Assembly (NCBI GenBank): GCA_041917975.1
Contig: JAYRWN010000394.1
Location: 1 to 15,256, forward strand
Origin: JAYRWN01 sp041917975
GTDB lineage: Bacteria; Bacteroidota; Bacteroidia; Chitinophagales; Saprospiraceae
Reading direction: 5' to 3'
Length of the DNA: 15,256 nt
The notes beneath the pieces are model-generated. The model had not been told where the DNA came from, made no database searches, and saw only the letters and a list, made by a program, of their open reading frames with translations. Both the position numbers and the translations under genes were made by a program. Positions within the stretch are counted from its first letter, which is position 1; each line of letters begins with the position of its first letter. This document shows positions 1 to 8,430 of the stretch, in pieces.

Positions 1-473
1 AATCGGCCGTCGCTTAACAGGTTTTTCCCATCTATCAATCCTCCTGCGATGGCTAATACATCTTTTTCAGTGCTAAAAGTAAGGGATTTTGCGGTGGCAG
101 AAATTCCGGAGGTGCTCTTTAAAGTGCTTGAAATAATAATACTGAAATTTTTATCTTTAGGTGTTACCGGAGTTAAAGTGGCTTTAATAATTTTTTGATT
201 TACAGTCAGTGAATAAGTCAGCTTAATTCCATCTTGAGTAATATTAACTCCGCTGCCAGCAGAAGCAGCGTCAACTTCAGCGGAAAATTCCAGAGTAATT
301 TGGTCAGCGATGGGTATATCCGTGTTAAAGGTAGGTATGTTTAAATCCAAAGTACGCAAACCTACTTTTGCACAGATAAGTGAAAATTCTTTTGGTTCTT
401 CCGGCCCGGCGTCATCCTTTTTACAGGCAGATATCAAACTGATAATAAGAATTAAAACAACTGAATTTCTCAT
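1..473 (-). CDS. Lipoprotein with Ig-like (Big_5/SbsA-type) domain, 3' end beyond the window
   Basis: An open frame starts at an ATG (complement of 471-473) and runs 157 codons without a stop to the left edge, so only the N-terminal part is present. Residues 1-17 form a lipoprotein signal: a short basic start, a hydrophobic run and the lipobox LISAC. The Cys is followed by KKDD; an acidic/charged patch right after the lipid Cys is known in Bacteroidota to favour display on the outer surface, so surface exposure is inferred. From about residue 45 the text (IPTFNTDIPIADQITLEFSA, later a repeated ISSTLKSTSG-type stretch) resembles the bacterial Ig-like domains often found in front of other modules in Bacteroidota surface proteins. 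The catalytic or binding part, if any, lies outside the window. A TAnnTTTG element sits 19 bp upstream of the ATG. The call as lipoprotein is firm; the domain name is moderate. Confidence 0.8.
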   Translation of the reverse strand, partial: MRNSVVLILIISLISACKKDDAGPEEPKEFSLICAKVGLRTLDLNIPTFNTDIPIADQITLEFSAEVDAASAGSGVNITQDGIKLTYSLTVNQKIIKATLTPVTPKDKNFSIIISSTLKSTSGISATAKSLTFSTEKDVLAIAGGLIDGKNLLSDGR

Positions 474-491
474 AATTAATTATCTATAATT

Positions 492-499
492 CAAATATA
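492..499 (-). promoter_or_regulatory. Bacteroidota-type -7 element for the lipoprotein gene
   Basis: On the minus strand this reads TATATTTG, a full match to the Bacteroidota -7 consensus TAnnTTTG. About 18-22 bases upstream there is GATTTAG in place of the usual TTTG (-33), so the upstream half is weak. A start site a few bases downstream would give a leader of roughly 10-15 nt before the ATG. Confidence 0.55.
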
Positions 500-622
500 C
501 AATAATACGCGCTTCTAAATCTCTAATTTTGAATTAAAATATTTAAAAGTTCCTGACTAGGAATGCATGAAAAATCAGCCTGGGAATGTGGGTTCGTATA
601 CTTAATTAAAACATGAAGATTA

Positions 623-2614
623 TTATTTGACCGGCCAAACAAATGACCTCGGGCGAAGCATGAATTCTTGCCATAACAGTAAAAGTATTTGGGGTAATTT
701 ATCCATACTCAGTCCCCGGGATTTAATGGCCACATAAAAGGCCAAGGCGAAGCTAACCAGGAAATTAAAAAATCCTATAAGGAGAACCCCAAATAGAACT
801 GATAATAAAAAAATGGGTTCAAGTTCTTTTAGTGGTAAGCCGTAAATAGCAATGGCAACATTGCCGGAAGCAATGGTGATGTGGCGGATGTCAAATGGAA
901 GTCCAAAGATAAGTCCAAACGTTCCGGCCATACCTAGGAAGAAACCTAAAGTAACATTACCGGTAAATGCACCGCCATAATTTAGAATGTATGTCCGTAT
1001 TTTTTTAGCCCAGGCAGTAGGTAAAATATGTTGGCTAAAATACGATTGATAAAAACGTTCATGCCAATGACTGTATCTGATTTTATTATGCATGTATCCG
1101 GCGATAATACTGCTGAGAAATAAAAAGAACCCAGTAAAACAGGCATATATTATGGACAAACTGAAAAAAGGGTGTTGTGCTGTCAGTGTATTAAGAGCAT
1201 CATCTCCACTGAGTAATAATTTCCCGCTGAATTGGTGGTAAATCCAGGCCAGAATAAAAGAGCCCGGAAAGACGACCAAAAGGTTACCACCAAACGAAGC
1301 AAATTGGCTACGCAAGATATCCACAATCATGTTGACCATACCGGCCAGATGGTGAGTGTTGTGATTATCCTGGTCGAGGGATTTGGCTAAAGCACTGGCC
1401 GTGAAAGCAGGTTGTTTGGTAGCCAATGTGGACCCGGTATCTTCAATAGCCACAAAACCGGCAGCGTAATTTGTACTGTATAAAAATCCTTTCCACATCG
1501 GAGCAACGGTTAATCCACCGAGCATATTCTTAAATAAGGCAATGAAGCTAATGATTAGACCCCCTGCCATGGCACTGAGCCACATTTTTTTATACGATTT
1601 GATGCTGGTGGTAATGTATTTTTTTCCTTTATTGCCCTTCACTTCGGCGATTTGGTAAGCAACATATCCTACACTTTGAGAAATAAAGGTCTTTAGAGAA
1701 TTTTTCCGTTTTTCATTCACTATAGCTTTAATCCACAGCTCGCTAAAACGTTTGGTATCAAAAGTGTCATTACCATCGGATAAGTCAATTAATAAATGTA
1801 GTCTTTGGATAATTACTTCCATGACCAGGAGAAAATAATTTTGGGTCAGGCTGGTTCCTTTGTTTTGATGGTTTTCTTTAATGGTTTCTAATTGTTTTTG
1901 TGCAAGTTCCAACAATTCATGGATAAATTGTGCTGAGTTTTGCAGATCACTGGAAGTTAAATCTTGTTCAGCCAGGCGATAAAATTGTTGGATAGCATAA
2001 TTTTGTTGCAGGAATGGATTGTCCTGATGTTCAGAGTGGGGAAGAAATGGTTTTATTTCTTTATAGAAGCCGAGATTTGTTAATTGAAAGGATAATATTA
2101 GGGCCGCTTCTTTAGTGGCTGGTAATAATTTAATTAATTGATCATAAGAAATTTCCCATCCGGTACTGGTAAAAAAATCAGCCCATAGTTCTATGCCTAT
2201 GGCTTCTACCCATTGATCATCCCGGCGATGATTAAATAAACTATTCAGGACGGCATTGAAGGATAATTTGTCAGAGAGGGGCGGGAGTAATTTATGACGG
2301 ATTCGGCGAGAGAATTCAGGCCAAAAATCGCGCCCAATGGGCATGCCGCTTTCAGTAAATAACGATGCAAAATTAATTTGTTCAAAACATTTTACAGTGG
2401 CAAACTGAAATTTTTGTCTTAGTTCAACATTTTTGTCCAGATAATGGATGAGTTGATGAAGGTTAGCCTCAGCATTTGGTCTTTGCCGGTGAGGGCGGAT
2501 TTGCTCCACGATAAAGATCAGAAAAAGTAGAGCATCGGCAGAATTGTTTATTGGCCATTGTTCCCAGAGATTGGCAAAGGGATTAAATCTTGTTTTTGGG
2601 ACGGCTTTAGGCAT
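623..2614 (-). CDS. Polytopic membrane protein of the 'site-specific recombinase Gcr' family (PF10136-like)
   Basis: 663 residues from the ATG whose complement is 2612-2614. A TTG two codons upstream (2620) is in frame, but the ATG is the better start. The first half (about residues 1-335) is soluble and helix-rich. The second half has about six hydrophobic segments near residues 346-370, 443-460, 484-508, 546-572, 578-592 and 602-631. The signature of the family is GLPFDIRHITIASGN at about 571-585, preceded by the glycine-rich GNVTLGFFLGMAG. Members of this family are annotated as site-specific recombinase because of a gonococcal gene named gcr. I see none of the catalytic signatures of a tyrosine recombinase (R..HxxR..Y) or of a serine recombinase, and the architecture is that of an inner-membrane protein. 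The real function is unknown. It stands alone between the lipoprotein gene and a pseudogene, on the same strand as both. The family call is confident, the functional name is not. Confidence 0.8.
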   Translation of the reverse strand: MPKAVPKTRFNPFANLWEQWPINNSADALLFLIFIVEQIRPHRQRPNAEANLHQLIHYLDKNVELRQKFQFATVKCFEQINFASLFTESGMPIGRDFWPEFSRRIRHKLLPPLSDKLSFNAVLNSLFNHRRDDQWVEAIGIELWADFFTSTGWEISYDQLIKLLPATKEAALILSFQLTNLGFYKEIKPFLPHSEHQDNPFLQQNYAIQQFYRLAEQDLTSSDLQNSAQFIHELLELAQKQLETIKENHQNKGTSLTQNYFLLVMEVIIQRLHLLIDLSDGNDTFDTKRFSELWIKAIVNEKRKNSLKTFISQSVGYVAYQIAEVKGNKGKKYITTSIKSYKKMWLSAMAGGLIISFIALFKNMLGGLTVAPMWKGFLYSTNYAAGFVAIEDTGSTLATKQPAFTASALAKSLDQDNHNTHHLAGMVNMIVDILRSQFASFGGNLLVVFPGSFILAWIYHQFSGKLLLSGDDALNTLTAQHPFFSLSIIYACFTGFFLFLSSIIAGYMHNKIRYSHWHERFYQSYFSQHILPTAWAKKIRTYILNYGGAFTGNVTLGFFLGMAGTFGLIFGLPFDIRHITIASGNVAIAIYGLPLKELEPIFLLSVLFGVLLIGFFNFLVSFALAFYVAIKSRGLSMDKLPQILLLLWQEFMLRPRSFVWPVK

Positions 2615-2668
2615 ATGCAATAATGCTCAGATTAAAGATTCAAGCAGTTTAAATGAAACTACCGGTTA

Positions 2669-2676
2669 CAAAATTA
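2669..2676 (-). promoter_or_regulatory. Possible -7 element for the Gcr-family gene
   Basis: The minus strand reads TAATTTTG, matching TAnnTTTG, about 55 bp upstream of the ATG at 2614. No clear TTTG is seen at the expected -33 position, so this is a weak call based on one half-site and location. Confidence 0.35.
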
Positions 2677-2720
2677 AACCAGTTAAAAAATAAACGCCCG
2701 ATAATGATAATTGTTGTGCT

Positions 2721-3305
2721 TTAGTTAACTCCATCCATTTTTGCACGTGCCACGGTGTACCCGGCAACTGTTCGACCTTGTTGTGTACCTACCGTGGCAT
2801 CAAAAGACCAATGAATTCCTCCATAAACCCTGGAAATAGCGGCTTCTTCCGCCAAAGAGCTAACCGAGGAAGATTCTGGCGGAAAAATATAGGCCAGGAC
2901 TTCTGTAGTGGCAGCTGAAAAGGTGCTGTGACCTGAAGTGCAGGCAGGGAAATTGGGTGTGCAGGCAATCGTTTTAAGACCTTCTATCATTTGAATAGGT
3001 CGTGGGTAATGATAAAAGAATTTGGTCTCCCAGCAGCTAATGCCAGCGTCCATAATAGCCATGTTCAAGTAAGCTAAGGTCCGTGTACTGCGCAATGGAT
3101 TCAGTCGGTACTTCAACAAAAATTCCAGGCTAAACGATTCCAATGTCCTGGTGGAGTGTAAGTACTTAGACCATCTTGCCAAAAATTGGCGATCCTTCTT
3201 TGATTTGGGGTGAGATTTTTTGCATAGTTTTTAAGCACCGGTGTGGAAAACCCCAGTGTACCTAACACTGCTAATTTGTCCTGCTGATCAGCTATCCCCA
3301 GAATT
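2721..3305 (-). pseudogene. C-terminal remnant of a vanadium-dependent haloperoxidase / PAP2-type enzyme, frameshifted
   Basis: Two reading frames together encode the last ~195 residues of a vanadium haloperoxidase-like protein. The upstream piece (3113 to about 3305) has NLTPNQRRIANFWQDG, then TYTPPGHWNRLA. The downstream piece (stop at 2721) has KFFYHYPRP, TSGHS and SRVYGGIHWSFD. These supply all the vanadate pocket positions known from vanadium chloroperoxidase: Lys and Arg seven residues apart, Ser-Gly-His, and Arg and His six residues apart. The two pieces are out of frame. Adding one T to the five-T run (complement of 3118-3122) joins them as NRLAWNFLLKYRLNPLRS, which reads as a normal family sequence, so one base has been lost there in the cell or in sequencing. 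The N-terminal half of the enzyme (about 240 residues, judged from the family's usual length) is missing and is replaced by part of an unrelated gene. Most likely non-functional. Confidence 0.8.
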
Positions 3306-3675
3306 GGTAGTTTAGCGCCAGGGATACATCCTGCAGTCCACATGCACCTGCCAATTGTCCTCCATTAGGTTCCGAAGAATTAGTTACAATATACGGCAAC
3401 CCTACAAATAGGATTAGGCGATTGGTGATACCCAGGGCCGCCATAGGCATATAAACATTTCTTTTTACCGTGGCAATGGTTTGATTGGTACGCTTATTTA
3501 TTCCTTCCCAATATTGATGAAAACGGTGATGACTATAATCGAACAAAACACAGGATTGTTTTCCTGGCATCATCAACGCATCTGCAGGCGACTGACCAGG
3601 TAATGACCAAGAACATAAAATAAAAAAAGTAGTGATAAAGCGAAAATGGTTACCTTGCTGGCAAGAACGGATCAT
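3292..3675 (-). pseudogene. N-terminal remnant of an outer-membrane (beta-barrel, transporter-like) protein
   Basis: A 127-residue open frame starts at the ATG complementing 3673-3675. It has an N-terminal signal-like stretch (about residues 10-33, ending near SPADA). Then follow MMPGKQSC, an aromatic-rich YWEGINKRTNQTI segment, MAALGITNRLILFVGLPYI and GGQLAGACGLQDVSLALNY. The alternation of short beta-type segments with 'GITN....VGLPY' and 'G.QDVSLAL.Y' resembles the start of Bacteroidota porin/transporter-like barrels, which are commonly encoded just upstream of haloperoxidases of this type (recalled from general knowledge, not searched). The frame stops at 3292 immediately after NYQFWG, far short of the roughly 300 residues such a barrel needs. 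The sequence then continues as haloperoxidase in another frame. The simplest reading is a deletion that joined the start of this gene to the end of the next one. Confidence 0.65.
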
Positions 3676-3986
3676 AGGTTATTAATGAAATGCGGGGTAA
3701 AAGTGATTGTTTTACCAGAATAAATTCAGAAAAGTCAGTTAACGATAGATTAAATAAGTTAATAAAAAACCAACGACTTTTCCTCAAGTGCGGTTAGAAA
3801 AGCTGGTGAGCGAATTATTTAGCATGTTGGAAAATATCTGTTGACGGTTAAAGCAGTTAGCTTATTAGCGTTCATCTTTCGGGAAAAAGCCAGCGTGAAT
3901 TGTAAAAATGTTGCTTTGGATTTCTGGTAAAATTTGTAAAATCAGGTAACAATAAATATATTTGAAACTAACCAAACAGAACAGTC
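3676..3986. other. Divergent intergenic region, 311 bp
   Basis: The spacer separates the minus-strand haloperoxidase relic from the plus-strand membrane protein. It is AT-rich and holds no open frame longer than a few codons. The plus-strand promoter at 3933-3964 is the only element I can support. I could not find a TAnnTTTG element facing the relic. Confidence 0.6.
3933..3964 (+). promoter_or_regulatory. Complete Bacteroidota promoter for the 240-residue membrane protein
   Basis: TTTG at 3933-3936 and TATATTTG at 3957-3964 are separated by 20 bp, close to the known Bacteroidota consensus TTTG-N19-TAnnTTTG. The predicted start at about 3970 leaves a leader of under 20 nt before the ATG at 3987. 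This is the best-formed promoter in the window. Confidence 0.65.
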
Positions 3987-4709
3987 ATGAATGAACAAAA
4001 TACAAACCAAAGTTTCAATGTAGGAAATTTCGTAACTCAAGGCTGGGATATCTTCAAACAAAATGCCGGAGGGTTCATTTTATTTTTCCTTTTGTATATT
4101 GTAATAACTTTTGTGTTAAATTTGATCCCTGTGCTTGGGCAGTTGGCCAATCTTTTACTGAGTGGAGCTTTGTCTGCTGGGGTTTATGTGGTGGCTCATA
4201 AAATAGCCAATAGCGAAAGCCATATCTTTTCTAATTTTTTCGATGGCTTCCAAAAGGTGGGCCAATTTATTGTTTTTGCCTTGTTATCGGGCTTGATCGT
4301 CTTATTGATTGCCCTGCCATTAGGTGGTGCGGCATTAATTTCCTTACTGACCTCAGGAGGAAACATGGACCCCACTGTTCTCGTCAGTATGGCTGGAACT
4401 CTTGGCGTCATGGCCCTTTTGATTGGATTGATCTTCTTATTCCTCATTTACGTGCCCTGTTTTATCCTTTTCAGTAATTATGATGCTATTAATGCCATGA
4501 AAGCCAGTTTTAATTTGGTTAAACAAAACATTGGAGGACATATATTGCTGGCCTTAGCTATTATTGGTATATCGTTATTAGGGGTATTAGCATTAGGTGT
4601 AGGAATTTTTGTAGCAGCCCCGGTCATTTATCTGACCATATATGCAGCCTGGAGAGATCAGGTATGGATTAATCCCGAAGAACAAAATATTGCCGACCAC
4701 CTGGTGTAA
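3987..4709 (+). CDS. Polytopic integral membrane protein, function unknown
   Basis: 240 residues from an ATG placed just after a well-formed promoter. A short soluble start (NVGNFVTQGWDIFKQNAGG) is followed by about six hydrophobic segments near residues 28-46, 52-72, 92-121, 134-165, 184-207 and 208-222, and a short polar tail. Two stretches resemble one another: GWDIFKQNAGGFILFFLL (19-36) and SFNLVKQNIGGHILLALA (174-191), with a shared F..xKQN.GG.IL pattern. This suggests an internal duplication or pseudo-twofold fold, as in other small membrane families such as the DUF975/glycerophosphodiester-phosphodiesterase membrane-domain type. Such proteins are widely annotated only as 'membrane protein'; I cannot assign a substrate. 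It is monocistronic by spacing: 168 bp separate it from the next start. No metal-binding or catalytic motif is seen. Confidence 0.8.
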   Translation: MNEQNTNQSFNVGNFVTQGWDIFKQNAGGFILFFLLYIVITFVLNLIPVLGQLANLLLSGALSAGVYVVAHKIANSESHIFSNFFDGFQKVGQFIVFALLSGLIVLLIALPLGGAALISLLTSGGNMDPTVLVSMAGTLGVMALLIGLIFLFLIYVPCFILFSNYDAINAMKASFNLVKQNIGGHILLALAIIGISLLGVLALGVGIFVAAPVIYLTIYAAWRDQVWINPEEQNIADHLV

Positions 4710-4877
4710 ACATTTGCTGATTTTTTTTGTCAACACAAGGAGGGGTGACGATTAGATAGTTGCATAGGACTGAACTGGGGATATTAATTTTCAGCAGCCA
4801 CGGTATTGATTAAGGTTTGAACCGGACAGGTGGTAAGGGTAAGCAAATTTTATTATTATTGCCCTAACCTGTGTGTT

Positions 4878-7800
4878 ATGAAAAAATTGGTGATAGTTCT
4901 TGGGGCCTGCTTCTTTGCGGGTCACGTTTATGCTCAAACCGAAGTACCCTTATTTGGCAAAGTTAATTTACTGAATGGATACGTGCGGACCGATGCCGGT
5001 CAAACTTTAGCTTATAATTCGGCCGTACCGCGGGTAGCCAAAGATGCCTTATTAACCCGCTGTGCCGATGGAAGGATGGTATATGGATGGTACACAGAGC
5101 CTGTGCCAGACTCATTGCAAGCTGACTTTATTTATTTTGCCTGGTTAGGTGCTTATTCGTCAGGAACCAGTCATGCGGAAGCTCGTTTTGATTTGGCGAT
5201 TAATGGTCAAAAACAATTAACTATTCAGACGTTTCCGCGTGACAGTTCAGACCATTGGTTTTATGGTGCTGATACGGGCGTAGCGGTGGTATTTAAGCGA
5301 TTGATGTTGGATCGCAACCAGGATGTGCATGGTTGGATGGTATTACGTGTTCCTGTGCGGGCTTTCCCAGCTGGTAAGCCTTTACATTTAACTATGACCG
5401 GACAGGCGTTATCAACCAGGGATTGGATGATGACCTTTAAATATAGTTATACAAATAAAGTATTGGTCACACCGATGCCTTTTTTAATCAAACGGGAAGA
5501 CAAATTGTATCAGTCTGTGTATCTTGAATTTGATCAGGTTTCGGTGGCAGAACCGGTGACCGTAAGTATTAAAGGACATTTAGATATTGCTCATCAATTG
5601 CCACCAGGTTACAGCGATTTGGAAATACCCATACCAGCCATAACCACAGCCCAACCATTGGAGGTGATTATCCACCGAAAGGATGGTACGGAAGAGTTGA
5701 TAAATTTAGTTCTCGAGCCGGTAGCCCGGCGTGAAATACATTTAATTCACCACAGTCATCAGGATCTCGGTTATACGCACCGTCAAGAAGAAGTAATCGC
5801 CAAACAGGTCCAACACATTCGTGACGCGTTAAGACTGATAGAGGATACGAAATTATATCCGCCGGAAACCCGCTTTCGTTGGAATATTGAAAATATGTGG
5901 GCGGTCGATCATTATTTTCGATCTACGGATAAGGTGGAGCGCAACCAGTTTCTCACTGCAGTAGACCAGGGCACCATTGCGTTAACCGGACTATATGCCA
6001 ATACCTTGACCGGGTTATCGTTGCCGGAGGAAATGATGGCCTGGACGGATTATGCGAAGTGGTTTGCTAAAGAATATAAAGTAGAATTTCCGGTGACGGC
6101 GATGATTAGTGATATACCGGGACTAAGCTGGGGAGGAATAACTGCATTAGCACACCAGGGGGTAAAATATTTCTCCAGTGGCCCTAATGCGTTTGACCGG
6201 ATAGGGGCATCGAGCCAATATTGGGCTGACAAACCGTTTTATTGGGTAACTCCTGCGGGTCAGAAGGTACTTTTTTGGCTGGCTGGCAAGGGGTATTCGT
6301 CCTGGCACGGCACATCTCCGGGAGATATTGTGCGCGAAGGAAAGGAGCGGATAGGAAATTATTTAAATGAATTGCAAGCTCAAAAATATTCATTTGATCA
6401 GGTGTTGTGGAGGTACAACATCGGCGCGGACAACGGGGGCGTGGATAGTACTTTAGCCGATTTTGCCAGCCTTTGGAACCAGGAATATGAATCTCCAAAA
6501 CTCCGGGTCAGCAATATCAATGATTTTTTTAAAAAATTTGAAGATAAATATGGCGCTCAATTACCTCATTATAGTGGTGATATGAGCCCGTATTGGGAGG
6601 ACGGCGCTTACTCATCGGCCGCAGAAACCGGGGAGGTCAGGTCAGCGGCAGAAAAAATAGCCCGTATCCAAAACGTGGCTCCATTTTTAAAACCCGAATT
6701 GGATCTTAATCCTGAAATATATACCGTGTGGGAAAATATTATGTATTTTAATGAACATACCTGGGGCGCATTTAACAGTGTTTCAGAGCCCGAGGGACCC
6801 CTACAAAAGGATTCCTGGGCGTACAAGCAAGCTTTTGCCATTGCGGCTAAACAATTAACCAAAACCCTCGAACCGACTGTATTTCATGATCCGTCTATGG
6901 TGGCGGCAGATTCACTGCTCATATTAAATTCCTGCTATGGCGACCAAGATGGTCTCGTGCAAGTGCCGGGAGATTTTTATCGCCAGCAAGCCACCTTAAT
7001 CTCCTCAGATTCAACGATTATACCCTGGCAAATTCTCCCGAATAATGTGCTATTGTTAAAAACGGATCATGTTCCTGCATGGAGTACAACAACCGTGAAG
7101 TGGGTGCCCTGGGACAGTTTGTTTGTGGAAAAAACTAATAGTTTTGAAGTGGATGGGAACGAATTTTATAACGGATTAATTTCGATAAAGCTCAGCGAAC
7201 AGGATGGTTCAATCGTCAGAATCAGGGAACGTCATGGTAAAATTATTTACCAACATGATGGCGACAATGGTGGCTTAAACACCTATTGGTATGTCCAGGG
7301 ATTGGATCCACAGGCCGTGCAAAAGGTCACCAAAGTAAATATTCAAGTGATTGAGACCGGACCGGTGAGATTGCTGATCAGGATAACCTCACCTGCTCCC
7401 GGATGCCGTTCTTTGGTTCGAGAAATAATCCTTAAGAAAGATGACTCGCGCATTTATCTGGTAAATACTTTAGATAAAACACCTATAAAACAAAAAGAAG
7501 CGGGTTATTTTAATTTTCCCTTTCATTCTAAAAAACCACGAATCACTTATGATACGGGGTGGGGACCCTGTCGTGCCGGATTAGATCAATTACCAGGATC
7601 AAATTGTGATTTTCTGGCTGTTTGCCGGTGGATCGATTATTCTGAACACAACCATGGATTTACTTTGTTAAACCGCCAAGCTGCATTATTTACGTTGGGG
7701 GATCGAGTCAATGAAAATACTTCAGGCACAGGCGTCAAAACCTGGCGCGAGGATTGGCCTAACCCCGGCGGACTTACTGCCTATGTGTTTAATAATTACT

Positions 7801-8201
7801 GGCACACGAATTATAAAGCTGATCAGGAAGGACCGATTACTTATGAATTCGTTTTAGTGCCTCATGCCATGTTTTCGGTGAGTTCAGCTTATCAGGAAGC
7901 GCAACGATGGAATAATCCATTAACTTTTCGTTACAGTGCTTTACCAAAAAATTATCCCTCGCCGATCACTCTGAATAATCCACATATACAAGTGAGCGCC
8001 GTACAAAGGATAGGAAATAATTATCGCTACCGCTTATTTAACACGTCACCGGCACGGCAAGAAGTTTTTATCACCCAACCTGATGGACGACGAGCCACGA
8101 TACGACTAAACGGCGCCCGGCAATTTGGTGTGAATTCAGCGCTGACATTGGCAATACCCGGTTTTGGTATCTCCGAATTGGAAATGGACTTTACGAAATG
8201 A
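4878..8201 (+). CDS. Secreted GH38-like glycoside hydrolase (alpha-mannosidase fold, DUF5054-type subgroup)
   Basis: 1,107 residues from the ATG at 4878. The frame is open back to a GTG at 4830, but only the ATG gives a normal signal peptide: MKKLVIVLG... with probable cleavage after VYA (residues 17-19). Residues about 20-285 look like beta-sandwich modules. The GH38 catalytic barrel starts near 288. HSHQDLGYT carries the metal-binding His294 and Asp296 of the H-x-D motif, and SDIPGLSWG carries Asp412 at the place of the nucleophile in DPFGHS. Further on are YNIGADNGGVD (Asp518) and PYWEDGAYSSAAET (572-585), which aligns by eye with the HRGTYTSQ segment of alpha-mannosidases but has Glu-Asp where they carry the metal-ligand His. 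NEHTWG lies further downstream, and the remaining residues to 1107 are the GH38-type beta C-terminal region. It is predicted periplasmic or outer-membrane exposed, acting on glycans. Substrate unknown; the substitution makes classical mannosidase activity uncertain. No SusC/SusD or other carbohydrate genes are next to it. Confidence 0.85.
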   Translation: MKKLVIVLGACFFAGHVYAQTEVPLFGKVNLLNGYVRTDAGQTLAYNSAVPRVAKDALLTRCADGRMVYGWYTEPVPDSLQADFIYFAWLGAYSSGTSHAEARFDLAINGQKQLTIQTFPRDSSDHWFYGADTGVAVVFKRLMLDRNQDVHGWMVLRVPVRAFPAGKPLHLTMTGQALSTRDWMMTFKYSYTNKVLVTPMPFLIKREDKLYQSVYLEFDQVSVAEPVTVSIKGHLDIAHQLPPGYSDLEIPIPAITTAQPLEVIIHRKDGTEELINLVLEPVARREIHLIHHSHQDLGYTHRQEEVIAKQVQHIRDALRLIEDTKLYPPETRFRWNIENMWAVDHYFRSTDKVERNQFLTAVDQGTIALTGLYANTLTGLSLPEEMMAWTDYAKWFAKEYKVEFPVTAMISDIPGLSWGGITALAHQGVKYFSSGPNAFDRIGASSQYWADKPFYWVTPAGQKVLFWLAGKGYSSWHGTSPGDIVREGKERIGNYLNELQAQKYSFDQVLWRYNIGADNGGVDSTLADFASLWNQEYESPKLRVSNINDFFKKFEDKYGAQLPHYSGDMSPYWEDGAYSSAAETGEVRSAAEKIARIQNVAPFLKPELDLNPEIYTVWENIMYFNEHTWGAFNSVSEPEGPLQKDSWAYKQAFAIAAKQLTKTLEPTVFHDPSMVAADSLLILNSCYGDQDGLVQVPGDFYRQQATLISSDSTIIPWQILPNNVLLLKTDHVPAWSTTTVKWVPWDSLFVEKTNSFEVDGNEFYNGLISIKLSEQDGSIVRIRERHGKIIYQHDGDNGGLNTYWYVQGLDPQAVQKVTKVNIQVIETGPVRLLIRITSPAPGCRSLVREIILKKDDSRIYLVNTLDKTPIKQKEAGYFNFPFHSKKPRITYDTGWGPCRAGLDQLPGSNCDFLAVCRWIDYSEHNHGFTLLNRQAALFTLGDRVNENTSGTGVKTWREDWPNPGGLTAYVFNNYWHTNYKADQEGPITYEFVLVPHAMFSVSSAYQEAQRWNNPLTFRYSALPKNYPSPITLNNPHIQVSAVQRIGNNYRYRLFNTSPARQEVFITQPDGRRATIRLNGARQFGVNSALTLAIPGFGISELEMDFTK

Positions 8202-8395
8202 TAAATTCCGTATTATAATAATTAAAATTAGGCGTCACTACGGTAAAGAATTTTAATCAGAAAACCTTAATCCATTCTAAATAAGCGTACTTTTTACTGC
8301 AGACAGGCTGATTGTTTTAATTACGTGATACAGTGTTGTATAAAATGTCTTATTTTTTAAGGAAATAAACTTAAAGTACTTAATATTAAATAAAC

Positions 8396-8413
8396 TCATC
8401 GCACAATCGATGA
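8396..8413 (+). other. Small hairpin in the serine dehydratase leader
   Basis: TCATCG-CACAAT-CGATGA is a perfect 6-bp stem with a 6-nt loop ending 17 nt before the sdaA ATG. It could influence translation, or be chance in a short AT-rich leader. No known riboswitch features are seen in 8202-8430, and I could not place a convincing promoter there. Confidence 0.3.
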
Positions 8414-8430
8414 TTAGCTGTAGTTAAGGT

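Noticed and set aside
4830..4877. Upstream GTG start giving 16 extra residues to the GH38-like protein
   Set aside because: It would bury a good signal peptide behind an aromatic, Cys-containing leader; the ATG at 4878 gives a normal MKKL start.
6050..6862. Several minus-strand open frames of 60-104 codons inside the GH38-like gene
   Set aside because: They lie antisense to a long gene with clear domains and show no recognisable protein features.
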